This document shows, piece by piece, positions 52,831 through 62,232 of a stretch of DNA of 64,000 bases (positions are counted from its first letter, which is position 1; every line of letters begins with the position of its first letter). Both the position numbers and the translations under genes were made by a program. This stretch comes from QHVT01 sp036399015 (GTDB taxonomy: Bacteria > Acidobacteriota > Thermoanaerobaculia > Gp7-AA8): assembly GCA_036399015.1 (NCBI GenBank), contig DASWNW010000045.1, forward strand, positions 62,001 through 126,000, in the 5' to 3' direction. The notes below the pieces were generated by a model, which searched no databases, was not told where the DNA came from, and worked only from the letters and a program-made list of their open reading frames with translations.

Positions 52831-53475
52831 ATGCAGATACGTACGATTGCCACCTCCGTTCACGGCCGCTACCTGTACGAGGAAAGGGGAGCGGAGCGCC
52901 TGCTGGCGGGGTTCCACGGCTACGGCGAGGACGCCGCCACGCATCTCGCGGAGCTGGCGCGGATCCCGGGGATCGAGCGCTGGTCAGTGGTGGCGATCCA
53001 GGCGCTGCATCCGTTCTACACGCGCGCCGGCGCGGTCGTCGCGAGCTGGATGACGAGCGTCGACCGGGAGCTGACGATCGCCGACAACATCGCCTATGTC
53101 CGGGCGGTGCTGAAGGCGCTGCCGCGTCCACGCACGCTCGTGTTCGCCGGCTTTTCGCAAGGCGCCTCGATGGCCGCGCGTGCGGCCGCTTTCGCCGCTC
53201 GAGCGGACGGGCTGATCCTCCTCGGAGGAGACGTCCCGCCGGACGTCGCCGAAGCTGAGGGTGCCGAACTGCCTCCCGTGCTCATCGGGCGCGGCACGGC
53301 CGACGACTGGTACACCGAGGAAAAGCTCAAGAAAGACCTTAGCTTTCTGGAGAGGAAGACGAGCGTCACACGCTGCGTCTTTCCAGGCGGGCACGAGTGG
53401 TCGGACGACTTCCGCGCGGCGGCGGGCGAGTTCCTCGAACTCGTCGGCATGGAGAGCGGTCCGCGCGTGTTGTAA
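52831..53475 (+). CDS. Alpha/beta-hydrolase, phospholipase/carboxylesterase family
   Basis: 214 residues. Catalytic Ser in FAGFSQGAS, Asp in GRGTADDWYTEE, His in PGGHEWSDDF, in the order and spacing of the lysophospholipase/carboxylesterase (LypA/YpfH-like) group. FHGYGEDAATHL provides the oxyanion loop. No signal peptide, so cytoplasmic. The stop is 11 nt before uvrC, with which it may be co-transcribed. Confidence 0.9.
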   Translation: MQIRTIATSVHGRYLYEERGAERLLAGFHGYGEDAATHLAELARIPGIERWSVVAIQALHPFYTRAGAVVASWMTSVDRELTIADNIAYVRAVLKALPRPRTLVFAGFSQGASMAARAAAFAARADGLILLGGDVPPDVAEAEGAELPPVLIGRGTADDWYTEEKLKKDLSFLERKTSVTRCVFPGGHEWSDDFRAAAGEFLELVGMESGPRVL

Positions 53476-53485
53476 ACACCCCCTG

Positions 53486-55324
53486 ATGTCCACCCGCCTC
53501 GACCGCCTCAAAGCGCGCCTCCAGGAGATCCCCGACCGGCCCGGCGTCTACCTGCACAAGAACGTCGCGGGCGAGGTGATCTACGTCGGGAAGGCGCGCA
53601 ACCTCAAGAACCGGGTGACCTCGTACATCGTCGGCCGCGGCGCCCGCGACACCAAGACGATGACGCTGATCAACGAGATCGACGCCATCGACTTCGTCAC
53701 CACGAACAACGAGCTCGAGGCGATCCTCCTCGAGAACAACCTCATCAAGGCGCACCAGCCGCGCTACAACATCCTCCTTCGCGACGACAAGAGCTACCCG
53801 TATCTCAAGGTGACGATGTCGGAGGACTATCCGCGGGTCGTCTTCACCCGCCGGATGGACCGGAAGAAGGGAGACCTGTTCTTCGGGCCGTTCTTCGCCG
53901 GCACGGCGCGGCGCATCCTGAAGCTGGTGGCCGACCAGTTCAAGCTGCGGAGCTGCGACCTGGAAATCAAGGAAGGAAAGAACGCCCTCAGCCGCCCCTG
54001 CCTCTACTACGACATGCACCAGTGCCTCGGCCCGTGCGTGGTCGGCCTCACCACCGCCGAGGCGTACAGGGAGATGGTCGACGACGTGGTGCTGTTCCTC
54101 GGCGGGAAGTCGCGCGAGCTGCAGGAGCGGCTGAAGCAGCGGATGTACCGCGCGGCGGAGGAGGAGAGCTTCGAGCTCGCCACCTACTACCGCGACCTGA
54201 TCCGGACGGTCGAGCGCATCCAGGCGGAGCAGCAGGTCGCCTCGGCCGAGGAAGAGGACATGGACGTGTGGGGGCTGTACGAGGAGGGGAGCGACGTCGC
54301 CGTCCAGCTCTTCGTCATCCGCGACGGGAACGTCGTCGACCGGCGGGAGCTGTTCTGGGAGAAGGTCGCCGATTACCAGTCCGGCTATTTCCTCAGCGAG
54401 ATCCTGCAGCGGTATTACCAGGACAACCTCTTCATCCCGCACGAGATCCTGATCCCGTTCGAGGTGGAGGAGAAAGAGCTGCTCGAGGAGTGGCTCTCGC
54501 AGCAGGCCAACCGGAAGACCGGCGTGCGTGTCCCGCAGAGAGGGCGGGGCGTCGACCGGATCGACCTTGCGAACCGGAACGCGCGGCTGTCGCACGAATC
54601 GCGCTTCCGCAAGTCGACGCAGGACCGGCTTCAGATCGCCGCGCAGCGCCTCGGCATGATCCTCAGCCAGGCCACCGGCTGGCAGGAGCGGGAGATCCAG
54701 AAGATCGAGTCGTTCGACATCTCGAACATCCAGGGGACCGACTCGGTGGCCGGGATGATCGTCTTCGACCGCGGGAAGTTCGACAAGAACCAGTACCGGA
54801 TCTTCAACATCAAGACGGTGGTGGGGGCGGACGACTTCCGCTCGATGGCTGAGGCGGTGGACCGGCGTTACCGGCGCGTTCTCGAGGACAAGAAGGTGCT
54901 GCCCGATCTGATTTTGATCGACGGCGGACGCGGCCAGCTCAACGCCGCACTGGCGGCGCTGAACAAGCTGGGGGTCGAGGAGATCCCGATCGCGGGGCTG
55001 GCGAAGCGGGAGGAGGAGATCTACGTGCCCGACCGCGACGAGCCGATCCGTCTCGCGAAGCACGACCCGGCGCTGCAGCTCCTGCAGATGGTGCGCGACG
55101 AGACGCACCGGTTCGCCGTGTCGTCCCACCGCCGGCGGCGGCGCAAGCGCACCCTCCACAGCGAGCTCGATGACCTGCCGGGCATCGGCGGCAAGCGGAA
55201 GCGCCTCCTCCTCGAGCGGTTCGGCAGCGTCAGCGCCGTGAAGCAGGCCAGCGCGCAGGACCTGATGAACGTGCTGGGGCGGAAGGTGGGGCAGACGTTG
55301 TTTGACGAATTGCACGCGGGGTAG
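53486..55324 (+). CDS. uvrC: Excinuclease ABC subunit C
   Basis: 612 residues, full length. The N-terminal GIY-YIG nuclease for the 3' cut (PGVYLHKNVAGEVIYVGKAR), Cys-rich region (CLYYDMHQCLGPCV), UVR motif (FELATYYRDLIRTVERI), C-terminal RNase-H-like nuclease for the 5' cut (ESFDISNIQGTDSVAGMIVF, LILIDGGRGQLNAA) and tandem HhH (DDLPGIGGKRKRLLLERFG). It works with UvrB. ATG at 53486 fits the family start. Confidence 0.98.
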   Translation: MSTRLDRLKARLQEIPDRPGVYLHKNVAGEVIYVGKARNLKNRVTSYIVGRGARDTKTMTLINEIDAIDFVTTNNELEAILLENNLIKAHQPRYNILLRDDKSYPYLKVTMSEDYPRVVFTRRMDRKKGDLFFGPFFAGTARRILKLVADQFKLRSCDLEIKEGKNALSRPCLYYDMHQCLGPCVVGLTTAEAYREMVDDVVLFLGGKSRELQERLKQRMYRAAEEESFELATYYRDLIRTVERIQAEQQVASAEEEDMDVWGLYEEGSDVAVQLFVIRDGNVVDRRELFWEKVADYQSGYFLSEILQRYYQDNLFIPHEILIPFEVEEKELLEEWLSQQANRKTGVRVPQRGRGVDRIDLANRNARLSHESRFRKSTQDRLQIAAQRLGMILSQATGWQEREIQKIESFDISNIQGTDSVAGMIVFDRGKFDKNQYRIFNIKTVVGADDFRSMAEAVDRRYRRVLEDKKVLPDLILIDGGRGQLNAALAALNKLGVEEIPIAGLAKREEEIYVPDRDEPIRLAKHDPALQLLQMVRDETHRFAVSSHRRRRRKRTLHSELDDLPGIGGKRKRLLLERFGSVSAVKQASAQDLMNVLGRKVGQTLFDELHAG

Positions 55325-55332
55325 GGGCCCGC

Positions 55333-55414
55333 GGTCGTACAGGCTTACAGTCGTACAGGCTTACAGGCGCGATTCTTCTTCTGTACGACCGTAAGACTGT
55401 ACGACTGTACGACT
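55333..55414. repeat. SCTR element E11 (unit GTCGTACAGGCTTACA)
   Basis: The left arm (55333-55366) is GTCGTACAGGCTTACA twice. The right arm (55381-55414) is CTGTACGACCGTAAGACTGT and further CTGTACGACT units. It follows the uvrC stop by 8 nt. Unit family shared with E10. A GATAAT (55428-55433) after it is a possible -10 box for the next gene. Confidence 0.88.
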
Positions 55415-55477
55415 TCACCCCCCGTGCGATAATCCGCCCGTCCAAACGACGCAGTACGCAGCAGAAGGGGCGGGGGC

Positions 55478-57334
55478 ATGCTGGAAGGCGAAATCGGCCA
55501 GATTCAACTGATCGAGCGGCTCGTGGAGTTGTGGCGCGAGCGGTTCACCGGGGCAATCCGGTTCGAGAACGACGGGATCATCAAGATCGTTTACTTCAAG
55601 GGCGGCGACATCCTGTCGGCGAGCACGAACGACCGCTCCGACTCGATCGACGAGATCCTGATGCGCGCCGGCAAGGTCTCGCGCGAGCACGTGAAGCAGG
55701 CGCTGGCCCGCCGGAAGGAGAACGAGACTCTCGGCGACGCGCTCCTCAACCTCGGCTTCATCACGCGCAAGGAGCTGACGTGGGCCCGCCGCGTCCAGGT
55801 CGTCGGCGTCATCCGCTCCATCGCCGCCTGGACCGCCGGCTCCTTCACCATCGTCGCCGACTACCTCCCGAAACGGGACGAGGGAACGCTCTTCCCGCTG
55901 CCGCAGGTGCTGGTCGAGCTGATCGTCACCGAACAGGACCGGGCTCCGTTCGAGCGCTCGCTCGACGGCGGCGAGGCGGTGTTCACCAAAACGGACGACT
56001 TCGATGCCGTCTGGCGCCAGCTCGGTTTGAACGACGACGCGGAGGCGATCGTCCGCGAAATCGACGGCAGCAAGACCGCGACCCAGGTGGCCACCGCCTC
56101 CGGACGGGACACCTTCAACGTCTACAAACTGCTGCACGCCATGGCGACGCTCGGCATCCTCAGCCGCGCAGCGAAGGCGCCGGCGGAGCCGCAGTTCGCG
56201 CTCGACGACTTTGCGTCGGCGGGTGTCGCCGATGCCGCCGACCTCTGGAACGATCCGCCGCCGCCTACCGAGCACACGCCGCAGTTCGAACTCGACGAGG
56301 CGGAGGCGTTCGCGCAGCCGACGCTGGAGATCCCGGCTGTGCTGATGCCGGATGTCGACCCGGAGCCGGTGCCGCATCAGCAGGCGGACGAGTCGCCGCT
56401 GCCGGTGACTTCCGCCTGGGACGACACCGAGGATGAGCCCGAGCCGGCGCCCGCTCCTGCGGCACCGCAGCCGATGCCGGTATGGGACGCTCCTCCACGC
56501 AGTGCCGTGGTGGTGCCGATCCAGGCAGCCGTCGAGCCGCCGGCGGAGCCGGAGGAAGAGGAAGGACAGTGGGGGTTCGACGAGGCACAGCTCGAGACCG
56601 CTCGTCGTGCGGCGAAACCGGCGCCCGGTGCGCCACCGCCGCCGAAACCAGCCCGGCGCCGCTCGGGATTGCTCCTGGCGATCCTGGCGATCGTCCTCCT
56701 CGCCGGGGGCGGCTACTACGGCTTCCTCTGGTGGCAGGGGCAACAGGAGAGTGCGGAAGAGAACCTCGTCGTGAAGCGTCCGGTACGCCGCCGCGACCCC
56801 GGCACCGCGCCGCTGGCCACGACGCCTCCGGCGAACACCGCCACGACCGCGACTGCCGCGCCGGGAACCCCGACGCCGGTCGTGATCGCCGCGCCGATGA
56901 CCACGACGGTCGCGCCGCAGCCGGCGGTGATCACTCCGCCCACCGCCCCCGCACCCCGTCCCGCTCCGGTGCAGATCACGGCGCAGACGCCCGCCCCGGC
57001 AGCCACCTCCACCGCCCAGCCGCTGCCGCGCGTCACCGCCCGTGTCCCGGCCGGGAAAGCGGCACTCGACGCGCGGGCGCGGGAGTTCGCCGCGAACCCT
57101 GCCGGCAACTACACGGTCCAGATCCAGATCCTCTGCGATCCGGCCAACGTCGAGAAGGCCATGCGCGCCGGAGGCGACCGCGTCTGGTTCGTCCCGCAGA
57201 CTCTCGGCACCCGCTCCTGCTACCGGCTCTTCTGGGGCAACTTCAACACGCGCGAAGAGGCGCAGCGGGCGCTGGCGGAGGTGCCGGGCGCGCTGCGCGA
57301 CCGGAGCGCCGCGGTGAAGGCGGTGCCGAGGTGA
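55478..57334 (+). CDS. DUF4388-type protein with membrane anchor and SPOR domain
   Basis: 618 residues. The N-terminus (to about 235) carries DUF4388-like sensing modules (RFTGAIRFENDGIIKIVYFK, RAGKVSREHVKQALARRKEN, EIDGSKTATQVATASGRDTF). A long acidic, Pro-rich linker follows. Then comes one transmembrane helix (SGLLLAILAIVLLAGGGYYG, about 395-415), a Thr/Pro/Ala spacer, and a C-terminal SPOR domain (YTVQIQILCDPANVEKAMRA, YRLFWGNFNTREEAQRAL) that binds denuded peptidoglycan in the periplasm. It links a cytoplasmic regulatory module to the cell wall. A purine-rich ribosome binding site precedes ATG. Confidence 0.85.
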   Translation: MLEGEIGQIQLIERLVELWRERFTGAIRFENDGIIKIVYFKGGDILSASTNDRSDSIDEILMRAGKVSREHVKQALARRKENETLGDALLNLGFITRKELTWARRVQVVGVIRSIAAWTAGSFTIVADYLPKRDEGTLFPLPQVLVELIVTEQDRAPFERSLDGGEAVFTKTDDFDAVWRQLGLNDDAEAIVREIDGSKTATQVATASGRDTFNVYKLLHAMATLGILSRAAKAPAEPQFALDDFASAGVADAADLWNDPPPPTEHTPQFELDEAEAFAQPTLEIPAVLMPDVDPEPVPHQQADESPLPVTSAWDDTEDEPEPAPAPAAPQPMPVWDAPPRSAVVVPIQAAVEPPAEPEEEEGQWGFDEAQLETARRAAKPAPGAPPPPKPARRRSGLLLAILAIVLLAGGGYYGFLWWQGQQESAEENLVVKRPVRRRDPGTAPLATTPPANTATTATAAPGTPTPVVIAAPMTTTVAPQPAVITPPTAPAPRPAPVQITAQTPAPAATSTAQPLPRVTARVPAGKAALDARAREFAANPAGNYTVQIQILCDPANVEKAMRAGGDRVWFVPQTLGTRSCYRLFWGNFNTREEAQRALAEVPGALRDRSAAVKAVPR

Positions 57335-57337
57335 GCC

Positions 57338-57769
57338 ATGCCGTACCTCATCGACGCCAGCAACCTCCTCGGCGCGATGCGCGTCGATCGTCACGGTGAC
57401 GAGTCGAAGCGGCGGCTCGTCACGCTGCTGGCGGGATTCGCGCGGGCGAAAAAGACGCGCGTGACCTGCATCTTCGACGGGCCGGAGCCGGCCAGCTTCG
57501 CGCGGCATCTCGGCGCCGTCACCATCGCCTTCAGCGGGAGCCGCGCGGCCGACGATTTGATCGTCGAGCGGGCCGCGCAGGGCAGGGGCTGGAGCGTCGT
57601 CACCTCCGACCGTGGACTGGCGGCGCGGGTGCAGCGGCGGCAGGTCGAGATCGTCCCCTCCACGACCTTCATCCGCGAGCTGGAACAGGCGGCGGCGAGC
57701 GGGGAGAGTGAGCCCTCCGACGACTGGACGGCCTATTTTTCCGACGACAGTAACCGGATGAAGTTTTAA
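57338..57769 (+). CDS. NYN/PIN-like (YacP-type) nuclease
   Basis: 143 residues. Acidic catalytic residues appear in MPYLIDASNLLG, TCIFDGPEPASF, GSRAADDLIVERA and VVTSDRGLAARV, the order seen in NYN domains such as YacP/Rae1. Such enzymes cleave RNA. The ATG is 3 nt after the SPOR-protein stop, so they are one operon. rnpB lies next. Confidence 0.9.
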   Translation: MPYLIDASNLLGAMRVDRHGDESKRRLVTLLAGFARAKKTRVTCIFDGPEPASFARHLGAVTIAFSGSRAADDLIVERAAQGRGWSVVTSDRGLAARVQRRQVEIVPSTTFIRELEQAAASGESEPSDDWTAYFSDDSNRMKF

Positions 57770-57787
57770 TGTCGGCACGCCGACATT
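57768..57787. terminator. Hairpin after the NYN gene
   Basis: Arms AATGTCGG (57768-57775) and CCGACATT (57780-57787) with a 4-nt loop, followed by GTTTG. The stem begins with the A of the NYN stop codon region. It should insulate the operon from rnpB. Confidence 0.65.
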
Positions 57788-57859
57788 GTTTGTAAGTCAC
57801 TAAAACAGCAGCAATTTAGCTCGCAGAATTTCCTCGTCGTCCCGCTGTTATGGTCGGAT

Positions 57860-58230
<371 letters not shown>

Positions 58231-58259
58231 TTTTCGATGCTCGCTGGCAGGCTACCAGC

Positions 58260-58265
58260 TACGAT
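58260..58265 (+). promoter_or_regulatory. Leaderless -10 box (TACGAT) for the LD-carboxypeptidase gene
   Basis: TACGAT ends 8 nt before the ATG at 58274 and no Shine-Dalgarno is present. It lies downstream of the rnpB terminator, so the gene needs its own promoter. No clear -35. Confidence 0.45.
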
Positions 58266-58273
58266 GCGCCCGC

Positions 58274-59185
58274 ATGCTCACCGCACCCCGCGCGCTTCCT
58301 GAGAACGCCCACATCGCCATCCTGGCCGCCTCCGGCCCCTCCGACCGCGCCCGCATCGAACAGGGGGCGCGCGCCATCGAGGCGCGCGGCCATCGCGTCA
58401 CCATTGCCGGGAACATCGACGCCCGGCACCGCGGCTATCTCGCCGGCAACGACGACGAGCGGGCCGAAGAGCTGAACCGCGCCTTCCGCGATCCCGGCTA
58501 CGACGCCTTCTTCTTCGCCCGCGGCGGCTACGGCGCCATGCGCATCCTCGAGCGAATCGACTACGCCGCCTTCTCCGCCAATCCCCGCCCGCTGGTCGGC
58601 TTCAGCGACATCACCGCTATCCACCAGGCGCTCGCCACGACCATCGGCGTGGCCAGCTTTCATGGCCCGATGATCAACCTCGACTTCCATGCCGGCCTCT
58701 CGCATGACATCGAGGAGTGGTTCTGGTCGATGCTCACCGGGAAGGCGCCCCTGACGCGCGCCTTCGACGCCGATGACGTCGTCTGCGAAGGCGAGGCGGA
58801 AGGCGAGCTGTTCGGCGGGTGCCTCGCGCTGACGCAGGCGCTGATCGGCACGCCGTACGACTACTGGGTGGAGGGCGGAATCTGGTTCTGGGAAGACGTC
58901 GACGAGCCGGTTTATCGCATCGACCGTATGTTGACCCACTTACGGCTGTCTGGCAGAATGCCCGCGGTCCGGGGTGTTCTCATCGGTACGTTGAAAGACT
59001 GCGGAAACGAGGCAGAAATGCTCGAGTTCCTGCGCGAATTTTTCGAGCCGCTGCAGATCCCAGTCGTCCGCAATCTCCCCATCGGGCATCATGGAAACAA
59101 CCTCCTGATGCCGGTCGGCAGAACGGTGCGCCTCAGCACCCGGGATCGTGCCTTTTCCGTAATCGAGCCGGCGGTCGTCTTATGA
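58274..59185 (+). CDS. S66 LD-carboxypeptidase (LdcA/MccF family)
   Basis: 303 residues. The nucleophilic Ser is in LVGFSDITAIHQ (about 110), preceded by FFARGGYGAMRILERIDY. The Glu is in ELFGGCLALTQALIGTPYD, and the His in NLPIGHHGNNLLMPVG (about 270). It removes the terminal D-Ala from muropeptide tetrapeptides during cell-wall recycling, or in MccF relatives cleaves microcin-like amides. It has no signal peptide, so cytoplasmic recycling is likelier. The stop overlaps the next ATG. Confidence 0.92.
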   Translation: MLTAPRALPENAHIAILAASGPSDRARIEQGARAIEARGHRVTIAGNIDARHRGYLAGNDDERAEELNRAFRDPGYDAFFFARGGYGAMRILERIDYAAFSANPRPLVGFSDITAIHQALATTIGVASFHGPMINLDFHAGLSHDIEEWFWSMLTGKAPLTRAFDADDVVCEGEAEGELFGGCLALTQALIGTPYDYWVEGGIWFWEDVDEPVYRIDRMLTHLRLSGRMPAVRGVLIGTLKDCGNEAEMLEFLREFFEPLQIPVVRNLPIGHHGNNLLMPVGRTVRLSTRDRAFSVIEPAVVL

Positions 59186-59994
59186 GCGATGAGAGTGGAC
59201 GTGGGTTGAAGGCGGTCTTCAAGACGACGGGCGGATCGACGCGCGATCCCGTCAAGGACTCCCTGCTCACGTTCAACGCCGGGGAGAAGATCTTCTCCCA
59301 GGGCGACCTCGGCACGGAGATGTTCATCGTCCAGGACGGCACGGTCGAGATCATCAAGCACATCGCCGGCGAGTCGCACACCCTCTCCCGCCTGGAGAAG
59401 GGGGACTTCTTCGGGGAGATGGCGCTGCTCGAGGCGCTGCCCCGCACCGCCGACGCGGTCGCCACGACCGAGGTGAAGGTCGTCGCGATCAACGGCTCGC
59501 GGTTCGACGAGATGCTGCGCAAGAACCCGGAAGTCGCGGTGCGCATCATCCGCAAGTACTCGAAGCGTCTGCGCGAGGCGAACACGCTACTGGAGAAACT
59601 GGTCGGCCGCGAAGTCGACGCCGATCACGTAGCCATGGATGCGACCGTGATCGCCCCCGTCGAGAAGGCCACCCGCCACCGCCTCGTCGACGTGGCCACC
59701 GGCACCGCCTTCTTCTTCAGCAACGGCGACGAGACCACCATCGGCCGCGCCGACCCCGTCACCGGCATCCTGCCGGACGTCGACCTGACGCCGGTCGACA
59801 ACAACCGCTCCGTCTCCCGCCGCCACGCCAAGATCATCAAGACCGGCACCGACTACCACATCCTCGAGGAAGTCGGCACCGTCAACGGCACCTACGTCAA
59901 CGACCAGCGCATCCCCACCGGCGTCCCCGTGACCATCCACGACGGCGACCTGCTGAAGATCGGGCTGATCTCGATGAAGGCGGTGTTTGACTAA
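59182..59994 (+). CDS. Cyclic-nucleotide-binding domain fused to an FHA domain
   Basis: 270 residues. Residues about 28-145 form a cNMP-binding barrel (FSQGDLGTEMFIVQDGTVEI, GDFFGEMALLEALPRTADAV). The GEMALL..PRTA phosphate cassette is close to that of real cAMP receptors. Residues about 170-268 are an FHA domain that binds phospho-Thr (TIGRADPVTG, SVSRRHAKII, VNGTYVNDQRI). No HTH is present, so it is not a transcription factor. It could join second-messenger sensing to Ser/Thr kinase signalling. Coupled to LD-carboxypeptidase by ATGA. Confidence 0.92.
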   Translation: MSDESGRGLKAVFKTTGGSTRDPVKDSLLTFNAGEKIFSQGDLGTEMFIVQDGTVEIIKHIAGESHTLSRLEKGDFFGEMALLEALPRTADAVATTEVKVVAINGSRFDEMLRKNPEVAVRIIRKYSKRLREANTLLEKLVGREVDADHVAMDATVIAPVEKATRHRLVDVATGTAFFFSNGDETTIGRADPVTGILPDVDLTPVDNNRSVSRRHAKIIKTGTDYHILEEVGTVNGTYVNDQRIPTGVPVTIHDGDLLKIGLISMKAVFD

Positions 59995-60083
59995 GTTGCG
60001 GGTTGCGAGTGGCGTGTTGCCCGGGCCTTGTGGTCCAGGCGAAACAGCCCGGTCAACTCGCAACGCGCAACACGCTACAGCTC
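59995..60083. repeat. SCTR element E12 (unit GTTGCGRGTGGCGT)
   Basis: The left arm (59995-60020) is GTTGCGGGTTGCGAGTGGCG-like. The right arm (60053-60083) is CAACTCGCAACGCGCAACAC-like. The 32-nt spacer is itself partly palindromic (CCCGGGCC, GGTCCAGG). It begins just after the cNMP/FHA stop and ends 45 nt before recG. Confidence 0.82.
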
Positions 60084-60128
60084 GTAGCGAAGTGCGCATC
60101 TCCCGCACACCTCCCGCACAATAATCAC

Positions 60129-62195
60129 GTGCTCACCCCCGACACCGAGATCCAGTTCGTCAAAGGCGTCGGGACGGGGCGCGCGGAGTTGCTGCGGGCC
60201 GCGGGGATCGCCACTGTCCGCGATCTCCTCTACTTCTTCCCGTATCGGTACGAAGACCGGCGGCATCCCGCCCGCATCGCCGATCTCGGGCGCTCGCTCG
60301 ACGTGCCGGTCCTCGTGCGCGGCCGCATCGTATCCGCACGCGCTCACATCTCGCCGCGTAAGCGCATGCGCCTCTTCGAGGCGGTGCTCGACGACGGCAC
60401 CGGCTCGGTGAAGCTGATCTGGTTCAACCAGGCGTTCCTCGCCGACCAGATCAAGCAGGGAGACCGGCTGGCGGTTTTCGGCGCGCCCCGCTCCAGTGGC
60501 TACCGGTCGCTCTCCATTGAAAGCCCCGACTGGGAGAAATTCGAGGGGGACGAGGAGGAGGAGGGGGCGATCGTCCCGATCTACTCCAAAGTCGGCAACA
60601 TCCCGGTCAAGGCGCTGCGGAAGATCGTCGGCACCGCCCTGGAGACGCTCCCGCAGCTCGACGATCCGCTCCCGCCGCACCTCCGCGAGGCCCTCGGCGT
60701 CATCGACCTGCCCGCCGCCCTCGAGGAGCTCCACCAGCCGGAGGAGTTGAACGAACAATTCCTCCGCCAGCGCTCGCCCGCGCACCTGCGTGTGATCCTC
60801 CAGGAGTTCTTCACCTTCCAGCTCGCGCTGCGCGTCCGCCGCGCCACCGAGGAGACGCGGAAGAAGGCGAGGAGCATCGTGGTGACCGACGAGCTGCGCG
60901 AGGAGGTGAAGCGCATCCTCCCGTTCAAGCTCACGGGTGCCCAGAAACGTGTGCTGCGGGAGATCGCGGACGACCTCCGCTCCGAGCAGCCGATGTACCG
61001 CCTGCTGCAGGGCGACGTCGGCAGCGGCAAGACCATCGTGGCTCTGATCGCGGCGATCATCATGATCCGGAACGGCCACCAGGTGGCGCTGCTCGCGCCG
61101 ACCGAGATCCTGGTCGAACAGCACTTCCAGCGTATCCGTCAACTAGTTGACCAGTCGATCGTGATGGCCCGGGCCACCGGCTCGATGGCGGCGGGGGAGC
61201 GGCGGACTCTCATCTCCGGTCTTCGCGACGGCTACATCCAGCTCGTGGTCGGCACGCACGCCATCCTCGAGGAGGCGGTCCAGTTCAAGTCCCTCGGACT
61301 GGCCATCGTCGACGAGCAGCACCGGTTCGGCGTCGAGCAGCGGCAGAAGCTTTTCTCGAAGGGTCAGTTGCCTGACATCCTGGTCATGACCGCCACCCCG
61401 ATCCCGCGGTCGCTCGCGTTGGCCATCTACGGCGACCTGGAGCTCTCCGTGATCGACGAGCTTCCGCCCGGCCGGCAGCGCATCAAGACGGTGGTGCGCG
61501 CCGCACCAGAGGCGGACCGCGTCTACGACTTCATCGACGGGCAGATCGACGAGGGGGCGCAGGCGTACATCGTCTATCCGATCATCGAGGAGTCGGAGAA
61601 GTCGAACCTCAAGCCGCTGTCGGCCGGATACGAGGCGATGCAGCGCCGCTTCCCGAACCGCCGCCTGGCCATGCTGCACGGCCGCATGAAGGCGGCCGAG
61701 AAGGACGAGGTGATGGGGCGCTTCAAGCGTGGCGAGATCGACATCCTCGTCGCCACCACCGTCATCGAGGTCGGGATCGACGTCGCCAACGCCTCCATGA
61801 TGCTCATCGTCGACGCCGACCGCTTCGGCCTGTCGCAGCTCCACCAGCTCCGCGGTCGCGTGGGACGAGGGGAGCGCAAGTCGTACTGCGTGCTGCTGCA
61901 CGAGGAGAAGGTGGCGCCCGATACGCGCGACCGGCTGCGCCTCTTCGAACAATCGCGCGACGGGTTCGAGGTCGCCGAGCACGACCTGCAGATTCGCGGC
62001 CCCGGCGAGTTCCTCGGCACGCGGCAATCGGGTGCGATGAAGTTCCGCATGGGGCACATCCTCCGCGACTACGACCTGATGGAGAGGGCGAGGGACCTCG
62101 CCATCGCCACCGTGGCCGAAGACGTGGGACGTGCCGAGGAGATCGCCCGTGCGCTCCTCGGAATCTCGATTCCCGAGGCCGCGGCGCGCGACTGA
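60129..62195 (+). CDS. recG: ATP-dependent DNA helicase RecG
   Basis: 688 residues, full length. The N-terminal wedge/OB domain (about 1-230; PVLVRGRIVSARAHISPRKR), Walker A (LQGDVGSGKTIVALIAAI, about 295), DEQH box (AIVDEQHRFGVEQRQK), SAT-like MTATPIPRSLAL, and motifs V-VI (EVGIDVANASMMLI, QLRGRVGRG) with the RecG tail. It reverses stalled replication forks and migrates Holliday junctions. GTG at 60129 fits the family start (LTPDTEIQFVKGVG); no ribosome binding site is seen. Confidence 0.97.
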   Translation: MLTPDTEIQFVKGVGTGRAELLRAAGIATVRDLLYFFPYRYEDRRHPARIADLGRSLDVPVLVRGRIVSARAHISPRKRMRLFEAVLDDGTGSVKLIWFNQAFLADQIKQGDRLAVFGAPRSSGYRSLSIESPDWEKFEGDEEEEGAIVPIYSKVGNIPVKALRKIVGTALETLPQLDDPLPPHLREALGVIDLPAALEELHQPEELNEQFLRQRSPAHLRVILQEFFTFQLALRVRRATEETRKKARSIVVTDELREEVKRILPFKLTGAQKRVLREIADDLRSEQPMYRLLQGDVGSGKTIVALIAAIIMIRNGHQVALLAPTEILVEQHFQRIRQLVDQSIVMARATGSMAAGERRTLISGLRDGYIQLVVGTHAILEEAVQFKSLGLAIVDEQHRFGVEQRQKLFSKGQLPDILVMTATPIPRSLALAIYGDLELSVIDELPPGRQRIKTVVRAAPEADRVYDFIDGQIDEGAQAYIVYPIIEESEKSNLKPLSAGYEAMQRRFPNRRLAMLHGRMKAAEKDEVMGRFKRGEIDILVATTVIEVGIDVANASMMLIVDADRFGLSQLHQLRGRVGRGERKSYCVLLHEEKVAPDTRDRLRLFEQSRDGFEVAEHDLQIRGPGEFLGTRQSGAMKFRMGHILRDYDLMERARDLAIATVAEDVGRAEEIARALLGISIPEAAARD

Positions 62196-62232
62196 CGCCG
62201 AACGCGACGCGTCCCGCCGGTGTTTCAGCGGC

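Noticed and set aside
60003..60128. An N-terminal extension of recG starting at 60003
   Set aside because: The extra residues are encoded by SCTR E12 and are unlike RecG; GTG at 60129 matches the family start.
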